Assembly (NCBI GenBank): GCA_002270565.1
Contig: NQMI01000005.1
Span: forward strand, 248,001 to 312,000
Direction: 5' to 3'
Origin: Stenocarpella maydis
Lineage: Eukaryota; Ascomycota; Sordariomycetes; Diaporthales; Diaporthaceae
DNA length: 64,000 bases
Shown here piece by piece: positions 47,601-57,583 of the stretch (the stretch's first letter is position 1; each line of letters starts with the position of its first letter). The notes under the pieces are model-generated. The model did not search any database. It had not been told where the DNA came from and worked only from the letters and a program-made list of their open reading frames with translations. A program made the position numbers and the translations under genes.

Positions 47601-49100
47601 GCCTCGTCCCGCAACGCGTCCCGAAACCGTTCGCGGTCTGCCCTGCGCCTGTCTCTTGGGCAGGAGCGCCGGCCATCCGGCCTCATGAACGCCACGCCTG
47701 CGGGCAGTGATGAGGGCACGCCTACTGATGAGGAGGACTACGAGCGGCAGTTTGAGCTGCCCCAGGACTACAAGCCCCCCAGTGGCTTACAGAAGTACCT
47801 CCAGTACCAGTTTGGTGACTGGCCCATCTACGCCATCCTCCTCTCGGTCAGCCAGGTCATCGCCACGAACTCGTACCAGATCACCCTCCTGACGGGCACT
47901 GTTGGACAGACGGCCACCAAGCTCTATGTTGTTGCGTCCATCTACCTGGGGTCCACCATTGTGTGGTACGTCCTGTCCAGGACCCTCTGCCTCGTCTACT
48001 CGACTGCGATCCCCTTCTACTTCTACGGCATCGCATTCATCATCCTCGGTTTCTCCCCCTTTGCGACAGACGACGTCGTGCAGGGATGGGTGCAGAACGT
48101 GGCGACGGGCTTCTACGCCTTCGCCGCGTCGTCCGGTGGCATCTCGTTTGCCTTCAACTTTGGCACCGACGGTGGCTCGACCGTGTCCACATGGATCATG
48201 CGCCTGGCCATAATCCAGGGCGTGTCGCAGGTCTACACGGTGGCCCTCTGGGCCTGGGGCAGCTCCATCAGCGACGCCGTGGCCCACAGCGAGCCGGGCA
48301 TGTACTCGCTCGCCAACTCGCCCTGGATGCTCGCCGTGTGCCTCCCCGCGGCCCTGGTGCTCTGGGCCATCGGCACGGTGCTCTACCTGGGCCTGCCCGA
48401 CTTCTACCGCGAGACGCCCGGCCCCGTGCCGCAGCTGTGGAAGACGCTCCTCAAGCGCAAGACCATCGCGTGGTACCTGCTCGCCGTCGTCATCCAGAAC
48501 TACTTCCTCTCGACCCTCTACGGGCGCAACTGGTTCTTCCTCTTCTCGTCGCCGGCCCTGCCGACCTGGTCCGTCGTCCTGCTGGCGCTCTTCTTCTTCG
48601 TCGTGCTGTGGTGCGCGGTGCTCTTCGGGCTCGCCAGGGTGTCGCAGTCGCACCCCTGGCTGTTCCCCATGTTCGCCGTGGGGCTCGGCGCCCCGCGCTG
48701 GGCGCAGATGTTCTGGGGCTGCTCGCGCGTCGGGCTCTGGCTGCCCTGGGCCGGGGGCGCCGTCGCCGGCGCCGTGCTGAGCCGGCTGCTGTGGCTGTGG
48801 CTCGGCCTGCTCGACTCGGTGCAGGGCGCGGGCATCGGCATGATCCTCATGCTCACGCTGACGAGGGTCCACGTCGCCGCCGCCGTCATCGGCGCGCAGG
48901 TGCTGGGGTCCCTCGCCACCATCGCGGGGCGCGCCACCGCGCCCGACAACCTCGGCCCCGGCCCCGTGTTCCCCGACCTCTCCATGGGCGCCGGCCACGT
49001 CCTCGGCAGCGCCTGGTTCTGGGTCGTGCTCCTGCTCAACCTGGGCATCTGTCTCGGGTATTTCAAGTTCTTCCGCAAGGAGCAGGTCAGCAAGCCGTAA
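41697..49100 (+). CDS. ags1: cell wall alpha-1,3-glucan synthase
   Basis: Makes cell-wall alpha-1,3-glucan at the plasma membrane. Seven exons: 41697-42199, 42292-42336, 42393-45641, 45699-45940, 45996-46156, 46227-46466, 46524-49100. All junctions are GT-AG, and the sum is 2,338 residues, the normal family length. Signal peptide at 1-20 precedes an extracellular GH13 amylase-like domain (about 40-560), with [12 protein letters not shown] (nucleophile Asp313) and LPGEITGG (acid Glu347). One membrane span lies near 1067-1092. The cytosolic GT5 synthase domain (about 1150-1650) has [10 protein letters not shown] for nucleotide-sugar binding and [14 protein letters not shown] for the catalytic glutamates. 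A Ser/Arg-rich linker leads to a polytopic C-terminal transporter-like domain (about 1900-2338). The start at 41697 is the only ATG giving a signal peptide. Earlier in-frame codons are non-ATG. Confidence 0.97.
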
Positions 49101-51896
49101 GATGGGCTTGGATTGGCTTTATGTGTCTGGGGGACATTGACTATGTTTTTTTATTTTTTTATTTTAATTGGGACTCAGGTGATTGGTTGACTGGGTTGGT
49201 GTACATCTTGGGCGGCGCTTTGGGTAAATACATTTTGCACATAGATATCCCGGCCTCTTGCTCTTGGGTTATAAAGGCATGGAGTAACGGGACTCTTGTA
49301 CATGTGGGACTGAATCCCTAATGTCTATTTTTACATGTTCAATAATGATATCCTCTGTATCATCACGCCTTACCAGCCGTACTTGTCCGCGCGACGTGCC
49401 GTGCTTCTGGGCCCCAAACACTTTGCATTTGCGGAGGACGTTTCCCGTCTTGGGTTCAGACTCTGTGCTTGACCTGTTGCCCTTTAACCACCGGACGGAA
49501 TAATCGACGCCAGACACGCAGCTCCCGCAGCTCCCGCAGCCGCCACAGCTGTGTCGTGCAAATCTCCACGTGGGTAGCCAGGCCTGTGGTGTGTCTCTCC
49601 TGCACGACATGGCGGACCTTGGGCTGTGGTTGTGCAGCCTGAGCCCGAGACTCGAGCCCATAGTTGTGGTTCGGGATTGAGGGCACATGGCCGTGGCCAC
49701 ACGGATGGTGTACAGGAGGAGGGAGGACGATCGCACACCCTCCCCCCCTATCTCCCAGCCCTATAGACAACACATCGGTTCTCTTGTCCTTTTCGTCAGC
49801 AGGGGGGGGGGGAGGGGGTGTGGGTATTGTTTGTCAGTGCCGCCAAGGTTTGTCTTAGGAAAGGCTTGGTCGTTGAAGCTTCTCCATTGCCGCGCGCGTC
49901 TGTGGGGGTGGACATGTCGTGCAATTGGTCACCCGCGATGACTTTATTCTCATAGGCCTAGGAATAGAAGAGCCGTGGAACATTCCACGTCCGAGCGCAG
50001 GCTCCATCTGGCGTTGCTAAATAAACTAAGCTCATGCAGAGGCTGGCCTCCCCGGGTTTCTGCGCCGCACAAACCCCCCCCCCCCGGGGAGGCAAGAACA
50101 AACTCCTTCTAGAACTCCGAGGGAGCTTGGCCTTTAGCGTATACAATCCGGCTTTTGAATGGCATATCCGGATCATGGTGTGTCCTAAGTATCTGCATAG
50201 ATTTTGTGTAGGTACTCGTAAATCATCTCCTGCGAAGAACTAGCTCAGTGGTCAGGTAAGTTTAGATGGCTGTCCCGCAACACACTTTCCAAGGGGCATT
50301 TTGCTGGTCTGGGATGTTTTCATCGAAACTCAAAACGGCAGCTCACTCATCACTGCCGTTATAACATCCTGCGGTATATCCGTGGTACTCATCGTCCTCG
50401 TGTCCCGAATGCACGCACGCCATGCCCAAGCATTGAGGCTTGATCGAGGCTGCCCGTCTTGGGCTTGCCAGGAATACCGAGGCCATGATGTGCCCCAGCC
50501 AAGCCTTGCAACCGAGTTGGCCCTCTGTATTTCTGCCCTTGTACTTTTAACTTCAAGCTCTTTCTTCTCGATGGTCAGCTCGACGTACCAAATCACGATA
50601 TCTACCGTTGGGTATTCGCGGGGAGACCAAGAAGTCAGCGCCGAGGTATCCTTATTCTGTTTGTACATTCAACTGTACTACTTCTCTTTAGCAAGAGAGG
50701 GGCACTCCTGACACCACTGACCAGCTTCCGAAGCGCCATATAGGCGACGATTGTCCAGAGGCTCCTGCTAGGGCCTGGTGATTGCCGGGGTGAGCACACG
50801 CGATCGCGGAGTCGGCAGTTTGGCAGGGACACAGCTTGCAACCCACTGGTAGTCACTAGGTAGTTAGTTACACCCTCTGCGTTGGCGCCTACAGGAGGTC
50901 AGTGACAGCGAGCTAATAGATCAATAGCTTCCATTTAGTATTTCCCCCTAGGATTCAGGACAGCCCAGCGAAACATATTTTCTATTATTCCATTGGGCCC
51001 TCTGGTATCTGGCACAAGCAGCTGGGAGCGCATGTAGATATTAGGAACCAAAACGCGCCTTGGCCGTAGCGGCAACTTTGTGTGTACAAGTGACTACTCA
51101 AGTATGCAGTTGAAGAAGTAGGACACCGCGGTATCCATGTGATATCTAACATGAGATTCCTGGCAATCCCGGAGTTCTGGGACCACGGACGGGGTGGCGC
51201 CGCTTACCACAACCTGGCAGGGAACCGGCCCAGGAATTCACCATGGGCGGTAGCGCACCGGTCGGAGAATTTGAATTCAAAACCCCCACGTGAATATAGA
51301 GGGAGAATGGATGCACTGGCAATGCTTTTGTATTTCATCATCGCAGATAGTGCGCGCATGTGACACTGGCCATGGGCCAAACGGAGTGTTGTCTCTTTGT
51401 CTTTTCTCCTTCCAAGGTTCCCAACGTTGCCCCTACGTATCGGCGAAGGGGTCCTAGAACTCACAGTATCACTGCCTGGTGGTTTCATCCGTCTTGGACC
51501 GATTTGGTCCACAAAAGTGGTCATGGTCCCCGGAAACGAAGAACCAGCGGGGGAAATAGGTGCATCAATCCGCCCTAGAGCCTTGTGAAGGCGCCCCCAG
51601 CGTGACCTGACGGCGATGGTCCTGTCCACATCTCCAACTCGGGCGAGGAATCGGAAATAGTATCAGCATGCGAATACTTTCAGCCGAGCTCCTTGAGCAG
51701 TCTAGCACAGCGAAGCACGAACCAATTGTGCGAATTTGGTAGTCTAACAAGCTTCCCAAGGCCCCATTAATCGCTCACTAATTACATCCTGGATATCGTA
51801 AATCATGAACATGCACCAGTCTCTCCAAGCTCCAACGGGCGTCTGCGCTGCCTTCTAAACACTCTGGTACTAGTTTGAGAACCCCTGAGCCCGGAA
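49101..51896. other. 2.8-kb intergenic region
   Basis: The first 200 bases are the probable 3' untranslated region of the glucan synthase (T-rich, 49146-49170). Poly-G at 49802-49812 and poly-C at 50074-50085. The frames at 50301-50711 (plus, no ATG at its left end) and 50330-50668 (minus) cover each other and neither shows a domain. No gene is supported. Confidence 0.4.
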
Positions 51897-52574
51897 CTAG
51901 ATCAACAGGCAGATCGCCACGATGACAATAAAGAAAACTGCGACGATGAACAGTGCCGGGTGTTCCTTGGAGAACTCCTTAATGGCATTCCAGATCTTCC
52001 GCACCCACCCCTTGAGAGTCTTCGGTCTCGCCTCGGGAGCGCCCACCCCGGCCTCTCCAATATTAACCCACTGGTTGTCCTGCTGGTACATCACCACACC
52101 CCGCTCCGACCCGGCAGAGCTGACTGTGTCCTCGCCGGCGGGCTTGGCGCTGCTCTTGTTGAGCTTTTGCCTGGTCGAGGAGATCCTCCTCTTGAGCACG
52201 TAGAGGTACCGCCTCCGCTGCCTCGGCTCCGGATCCTCCTTCCCGACGGGCTGCGGTGCAGTATCCGGGAGCGGCGTGTACCCAGGCAGCGCAGGAGGGA
52301 GGTCCTGTCCGAGGCCTTGGAGATCGTACTCTGGCGGGTCGTCGGCGTATTGTGGGCTTTCAAAAGGGTTCTCGGCGGCCGTCTCGGGTGCCTGCGTCCC
52401 TTCGGTCTGGCGGTCTGAACCCAGCTCGGGCATGGACTCGTCGCTCATGGCGGCGTATCCATACCGCATACGGCGGAGTAGAGTGCGCCCCTCTGGGTCT
52501 GAGCGCGCATCGGGAAGCTGGTGAGGCTGTGTGTGCTGGCCTGGGTGCCAGAAGATGGGAGCAGTGAAGACCAT
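51897..52574 (-). CDS. tail-anchored membrane protein with PPxY motif, unrecognised
   Basis: Single exon, 225 residues. The last 19 residues (ALFIVAVFFIVIVAICLLI) are one hydrophobic span directly before the stop, a tail-anchor arrangement with the rest in the cytosol. It is preceded by a basic amphipathic stretch, KTLKGWVRKIWNAIKEFSKEH. The N-terminal half is acidic and Pro-rich, with DDPPEYDLQG (a PPxY motif of the kind bound by WW domains of Rsp5-type ubiquitin ligases). The middle is basic (RQRRRYLYVLKRRISSTRQKL). There is no signal peptide. No family is recognised; a membrane-bound adaptor of a HECT ligase is one reading, from the motif alone. The start at 52574 is the first ATG; an ATG at residue 43 is possible. 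Confidence 0.6.
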   Translation of the reverse strand: MVFTAPIFWHPGQHTQPHQLPDARSDPEGRTLLRRMRYGYAAMSDESMPELGSDRQTEGTQAPETAAENPFESPQYADDPPEYDLQGLGQDLPPALPGYTPLPDTAPQPVGKEDPEPRQRRRYLYVLKRRISSTRQKLNKSSAKPAGEDTVSSAGSERGVVMYQQDNQWVNIGEAGVGAPEARPKTLKGWVRKIWNAIKEFSKEHPALFIVAVFFIVIVAICLLI

Positions 52575-55445
52575 TTTGTCCCGTGGTTGTCTCGTTGACT
52601 ATGGACCAATGAAACCTCAGTAGTACGAGCCAAACGATGGCAGATATGTAAAAGCTGGAGCCTTGGCCTGTATCTCAAGGCCGGGTACACGTGGTGAACG
52701 AAGATGTATATGAGGCAGTGTACAGCACGATCAGTTTGACTGGATGCTCAGCAGATGGTGTCGTAGTTCGTCTGGGGGGCATATTATAAGGGCGGATGGC
52801 TTCGAGAAGGTTTTTACAAACCTGTACATGAGATTAACTTTCATGCTCCTTTCCTTCCGTCATCGCGCCCGTGTATACTGCAGCCCTAGATCGTGTACTG
52901 GTAGAGGAATCATTCATTGAGTCAATGCCGTGGCTGTCGTGGACAGCCTGAGCTGGTCATCGGTTCCAGGCCGCCCAAAACGCATCCCGCCGCACATGGG
53001 ATTCCTGAGCAAAGGGCACTACTGATATCAATGCAAAGCGATCTGGTTGCTTAAGCTCGAAGATTCCCTGGCAGCCGATGATGCAGCCTCACCTTGTGCC
53101 CGCCTACGTGTCAGGCTCTTGGCGGCGAGCTCGCTGGCGTTCCCCTGCGTCCGGGCCTCGGTCCCAACAGGAACCGGCCCTTGCTCCAAGGGTGTTGCTG
53201 ATTGGTAAAGCCTCGTGGCGGCGCGACATCTGGGGTTCCCATGAAATAGTATCCGAGCAGGAGGCACCAGGGCACAATATTCAACTGGGCAGGCTTCATA
53301 CCGCAAAAACTTGAAAATTGGGCATTAACGAACGCGAGATAGATCTCGATCCGCGCAGCATGCATTGAGGCTGCTAGAGAGAGCCGAGAAAGAAAGAGAG
53401 GAAAAAAAAAAAAAGACAAGCACCCAAACAATCCATTTCGTTGCCTCGGCGTTTTGGTGACCAAGCAATTGGGCTCTTCACTCGAAGAAGTTAGCCCACT
53501 GAGACGGTTTGTTTCATGGATAATTAGTATAGTCCAATCGCCGATGATTTTTAAAGGCATTTCGCGCCAGACGTTCCAGGCCAAAGACAGCCCAGTACGT
53601 CACCGGGTGTCCAACGGGGTACGCTGAATTGAATTTCTGCTGCTCTTGCAGACCCCGGGGCCGCCTTGGAATGGATATGCGCGTGGGGGGTTGAGGCCAA
53701 TATGATGAATAATCCTCGGTTTCTAGCACCGTATTAGGGCCTGGATGGCCTCAAGCCAATAACGCAGCTGGCCGGCTCAAATGCTGAGCCTGAAGACTGA
53801 GATCCGGATACATAGTAATGAAGACTTTGACAGACACACCAATCTAAAACCCCTGGTAAGCCGTGTGAGTAGCTACTTCTTTTCCCAGACGGAGTTCGCA
53901 AGGCAACAAGAGCCAAAGATATTACATTCTCTTATGTTAGAATACCTAGATACTCAGAATAGGCTGTTGGGTAACTTTGTTTGGGAATCTGGTCTGACAG
54001 GCGCGTAGTGTCTTGGGAGACTTGTGGCCATAGCAGTCAGCATTTGAAATTGGCAGGGCCTTGGCGGCTTCTAATACTTAGCGCGATGAGTGTCGACGTG
54101 GCAATATAGTCTGCATACAGCAGAGATAGTGTGTCTGTACCTTGAGTAATAAGAATCAACACTTCATGAGACAACTAGTACGCGGTGCCGCTAGGAGCAC
54201 TTGAGTAAAATTCTTCCATCTTTGCAATAGCTCGAGGCGGCCAAGGTGTTGGTAGGGTTACGTGCGTGTGCAGTTGAGTAGCAATGGTTGTGTATCCGTA
54301 AGGTTGGTGGCTAAGTTGGAGGTTCCAAAGAGCCTGTCTGCAGTAGGTAATAAGCTATGAGTGTGCTATGGTCGTCCGTTCCTCGACACAAGGAGCCCAT
54401 TGAGGGTCATGGATGTCGGGTATACGTGGCACTTGGATAGATCACTGTCGGCTCCAGTGCTCAATCATACATACCGTTTCAAAAAGGGAAACTTATTTCC
54501 ACCAGATCTACAGATCGTTCATGATATAGCCTAGCCTCGAGCTATGTTCTTCATTGTCTGTCATCCTAGCGCTGATCAGGATTCTAGAAGTAGTTGACCA
54601 TGGCCGGTTCCAATACTCCGGTCACATTGAGGACAAGCAGAGGCACTCCCAACGCTGTGACAGCTTCTAAACTTGTGGGCTCATCTTTCTGAAGCGGGCT
54701 GATAAATATCTACCCTAAAACTTGACGAGCAGTGAGTACCTTTCACTGCCTCCCGGGATGCAAATCACCAGAAGCCTTTGTGATCTTTCTACTCCCCTAA
54801 GCTATTTATGACGAACTTCTTGAACAACCAAAATGTTCTTTAGAATGTTCCAAGAAGAAACTAGGCGTTTAGATCGATGCATATGTAGCTGGTCAAGGGA
54901 GGGGTTTTGTACAAACTGCTCTAAATACCAGCTCGCCAGGCCATGTGATAATGCAACCAAGGTATTCAACACAATGACCAGGTAAGGGAGAGGAAGGGAC
55001 AGACAAAACAGATGTGATGACTCCACGATGGAGTGAGTCGCGGACCTACTGCTGTTTGCTGGGAAGGCGGGAATCATCTGATATGATAGGAGCAGCAGTC
55101 ACAGAAGCTGGTCTGATATGCTGTGCAAAAAAGAAAGGTGGCCCGCCTCGAAACAAATCACTCGACGAAACAAATTACTCGACGAAAACAAATCACTCAA
55201 CGAAACAGCGAACCCCCTTCCGCCCCAACAGCGCGAACGAAACTGTCCAACCTTGAAAACAAGTCCTGAACCAAACAGCAAATTTTTCCTCACCCCGAGT
55301 TTTTCGCGCCAACCTCAACCCATATCTGCACCTTACCTGCCTCAAGGTTGAACCCCAAAGCTCGCATCGAGAGCCTCGTGACCACCACACAATCAACAAA
55401 GCAACCAAACACTCACCGTCGATTTTCCCAAGCACTCCAGGCACA
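52575..55445. other. 2.9-kb intergenic region
   Basis: No gene is supported. An A-run (53402-53414) sits in a purine-rich patch. Sequence from 53,800 to 54,900 is AT-rich and stop-dense in every frame. The right 250 bases are C/A-rich, as in promoters, and precede the gene at 55446. Confidence 0.45.
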
Positions 55446-56063
55446 ATGGCAGCTGTATGTCCTCTGGAGGATCCCGTGCTGTTGTGAATCACGATGTACT
55501 GACGCAGCTGCAGAACCAGCCTACCGATCTTACAGATGGCATCCGACCCGGCAAACTCAAGTACACCAAGTACATTGAGGACCTCGAGGGAGTGGACAGA
55601 CACTTCCTGAACCGCTGCTACAATGCAGCGGACTCGATGGTGTACAAGGACAAGGGGAAAAAAGAGGCTCTCAAGAGCCGCCAGAAGATGAGGACGTACC
55701 AGCTGGCCCTGAGGAAGCTGGCGGAGCGGCTCTGCCTCGCGGACAAGAGGCAGACCCCGCAGCAGAAGGCTGCGGTCGCCAGAACACGTCAATTGTAAGC
55801 ACTTCCAGCTCATCTCCTTTCAGTTCTCTAAAGCTTGTAGACTTCAGGACAGACATACTGACATCATCTTAGCCTTCCCCAAGAATTCTTTGTCACCATG
55901 GGCATCTATGGTGTGGACATTGTTCGCGGGGCCAACGATGTTTGGACCTTTTCGGAGTCCCAGGGGGCACAACAGGTGGCTAATAACCTCAATGAGCATG
56001 TTGCGTAGGCTCTCTGAGGACAGGGACGACATGGGGCACAGCTTTGGGGCCTCAACAGGGTAG
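55446..56063 (+). CDS. unrecognised basic protein, two or three exons
   Basis: Frame from 55457 to 55794, then a 46-nt intron (GTAAGC donor, TAG acceptor), then exon 55841-56063 closing in frame at a stop. The first part is basic and helical (LKYTKYIEDLEGVDRHFLNRCY, GKKEALKSRQKMRTYQLALRKLAERLCL). The second part carries LLQDRHTDIILAFPKNSLSPWASMVWTLFAGP, a possible membrane segment. Start choice matters. ATG at 55457 gives 186 residues. Alternatively the well-placed ATG at 55446 (CACAATGGC) begins a 9-base exon followed by a 53-nt intron with GTATGT donor, TACTGAC branch-like site and CAG acceptor ending at 55507, joining in the same frame and giving 172 residues. No family recognised. Confidence 0.5.
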
Positions 56064-56260
56064 AATTATGCCAGGCAGACTACAATTGACAACCTGGTAC
56101 TCACACGAGCAAACCTTGCACATCAGTTGATTTTGAAAAGGACGACAGGACGAGAGATATCAGACAAAGACCGGGGTACTGATTCTAGGTGTTGCAGGCC
56201 TGTTGACACATGGGCAGCACCCGCAATTCGGACGGGACCCCAGGGTGAGCTAGCCACCAT

Positions 56261-56337
56261 TGCCAAGCGGGATGAGGATCGAACACCCGCAGTACAGCTG
56301 ACGAGTCCTGTATTGTAATGTACCAAGCTAGATCGGC
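56261..56337 (-). tRNA. degenerate tRNA-like sequence
   Basis: Read on the minus strand, the 77 bases begin GCCGATC and end GCTTGGC plus A, which can pair over six of seven positions as an acceptor stem. TAGCTTGGTA follows the first strand as an A-box-like D arm. TACAG and CTGTA can pair around GACTCGTCAG (loop three bases too long). TGTTCGATCC resembles a B box at nearly the normal distance, but the T stem is poor and carries about three extra bases. It is more likely a decayed tRNA or tRNA-derived copy than a working gene; no anticodon can be assigned with confidence. Confidence 0.35.
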
Positions 56338-56360
56338 CCGTGAAGATTTCGCAGAGTTCC

Positions 56361-56675
56361 TTCAGCCGTGTTGCACAGCTGTGGTGTTCAGCCATGGTCT
56401 CCAGCCGTGCCAGTGGTGTTCAGCCGTGCTGTCCAGCCGTGCTGTCTAGCTGTGCTGTCTAGCTGTGCTCAGCCGTGCCCGTGCTGCCCAGCCGTGCTGC
56501 CCAGCCGTGCTGCCGCGCCGTGCTCAGCCGTGCTCAGCCGTGCTCAGCCGTTGTGCACAGCTGCAGTATTCAGCCGTGGTATCCAGCCGTGCCAGTGGTG
56601 CTCAGCCGTGCCAGCCGTGCCCAGCCATGCCAGTGGTGCTCAGCCGTGGTGCTCAGCCGTGGTGCTCAGCCGTGA
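56361..56675 (+). repeat. CAGCCGTG minisatellite
   Basis: About 315 bases built from imperfect tandem units containing CAGCCGTG followed by CT, CC, GT or GGTGCT variants, with over twenty CAGCCGTG-type cores. Higher-order copies (GCCAGTGGTGCTCAGCCGTG) are repeated near 56600 and 56630. Occasional units have T for C (CAGCTGTG). Flanks are unique. Confidence 0.9.
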
Positions 56676-57583
56676 GGGCACTTTGCCTTATGACTGCTGA
56701 CCTGATACTGCCGACCTGATACTGCCAGCCATCACGTTGTACCAGAACTAGGCACAAGAGATTACGAAGTCTCGAAACAAACAAGAGAGCTTCTCTGGGA
56801 ACTAAAAGAAGCTGGCGATTGATTTGGTGGAGTGGGACGGGTTATTCACATGTGCATCCTCTGATCAGCGTGCGTATTTTGCTGGCAATACATTTCAGAG
56901 AAGTCATGCCGACATATGAGGCAGTCATTGTCAAGCTTGTGATGAATTGCACAGAGAAAATACTTGGGGGTCACTCATCGACACATCCAGGAAGACTTCA
57001 ACGCGGGATCCACCCCAGAGCGGCACAAACAACGGCTGACGGTCCTGCCAACTACAAGGCACCCGGCCCCCTGGATTAGGAGAGAGACACTTCACCAGAG
57101 CACATTTTTTTCCCCCTTCATGATTCCTTGAATATTCAAAAGCCCAGACTGGGCTGTTGGATTAGCAGGTTGAGGGTCTTGGTATGTGTAAAGCACACGC
57201 CCGCCACTGCGCTCGTAAACCCCTCACACAAGCGGACATGAATGCACCCCAAACGTAGCATCCGCAATATATGGCTGCAGACAGATACGGGCGGCTATGC
57301 GTGCTTCCGCAGACACAAGCAAAGGAGCCTTTCGTCTCCTGTCGCAATCACTGGAGTGGCGACTTCGTTTTTAGGAGGCGTAAGAGCGTGATGCATTGCG
57401 TGTTTCCATAGAAGCCGCGGGCGCCGGCTGGAAAGGTCGTGTCACTATCTCGAAGTTGTCTTCGTCGACTTTGTCGCCGTACGGGCCCGGTTCTTCGTAT
57501 GTTCCGACCGTTGCAGTTGGCACCTCTTCATCACGTGCAGGTAGGCAGGATCCGGTAGCGATGGAATGGGGCGTGCTGGGCTG

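Larger units (their letters stand above)
56064..57583. other. intergenic with minisatellite and tRNA-like element
   Basis: Apart from the repeat at 56361-56675 and the tRNA-like sequence at 56261-56337, described separately, no gene is supported. Plus frames over the repeat are open in all three phases because of the repeat composition, not because of coding. Confidence 0.45.

Noticed and set aside
47787..49321. Long frames overlapping the glucan synthase 3' exon (452 residues plus, 403 residues minus)
   Set aside because: Both are shadows of a C-biased coding region; composition is Arg/Gly/Pro-rich with no domain, while the synthase frame carries family motifs throughout.
50236..50310. tRNA suggested by TAGCTCAGTGGT (D-arm-like) on the plus strand
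   Set aside because: No GTTCGA-type T arm at the right distance and no acceptor stem pairing; single-motif coincidence.
50301..50711. 136-residue plus frame with two hydrophobic stretches
   Set aside because: Left end is not an ATG, the opposite strand is equally open, and no family pattern is present.
56368..56719. Three Cys/Ser/Ala-rich plus frames as repeat proteins
   Set aside because: All three phases are open purely because the tandem unit lacks stop codons; no start context or conserved flank.
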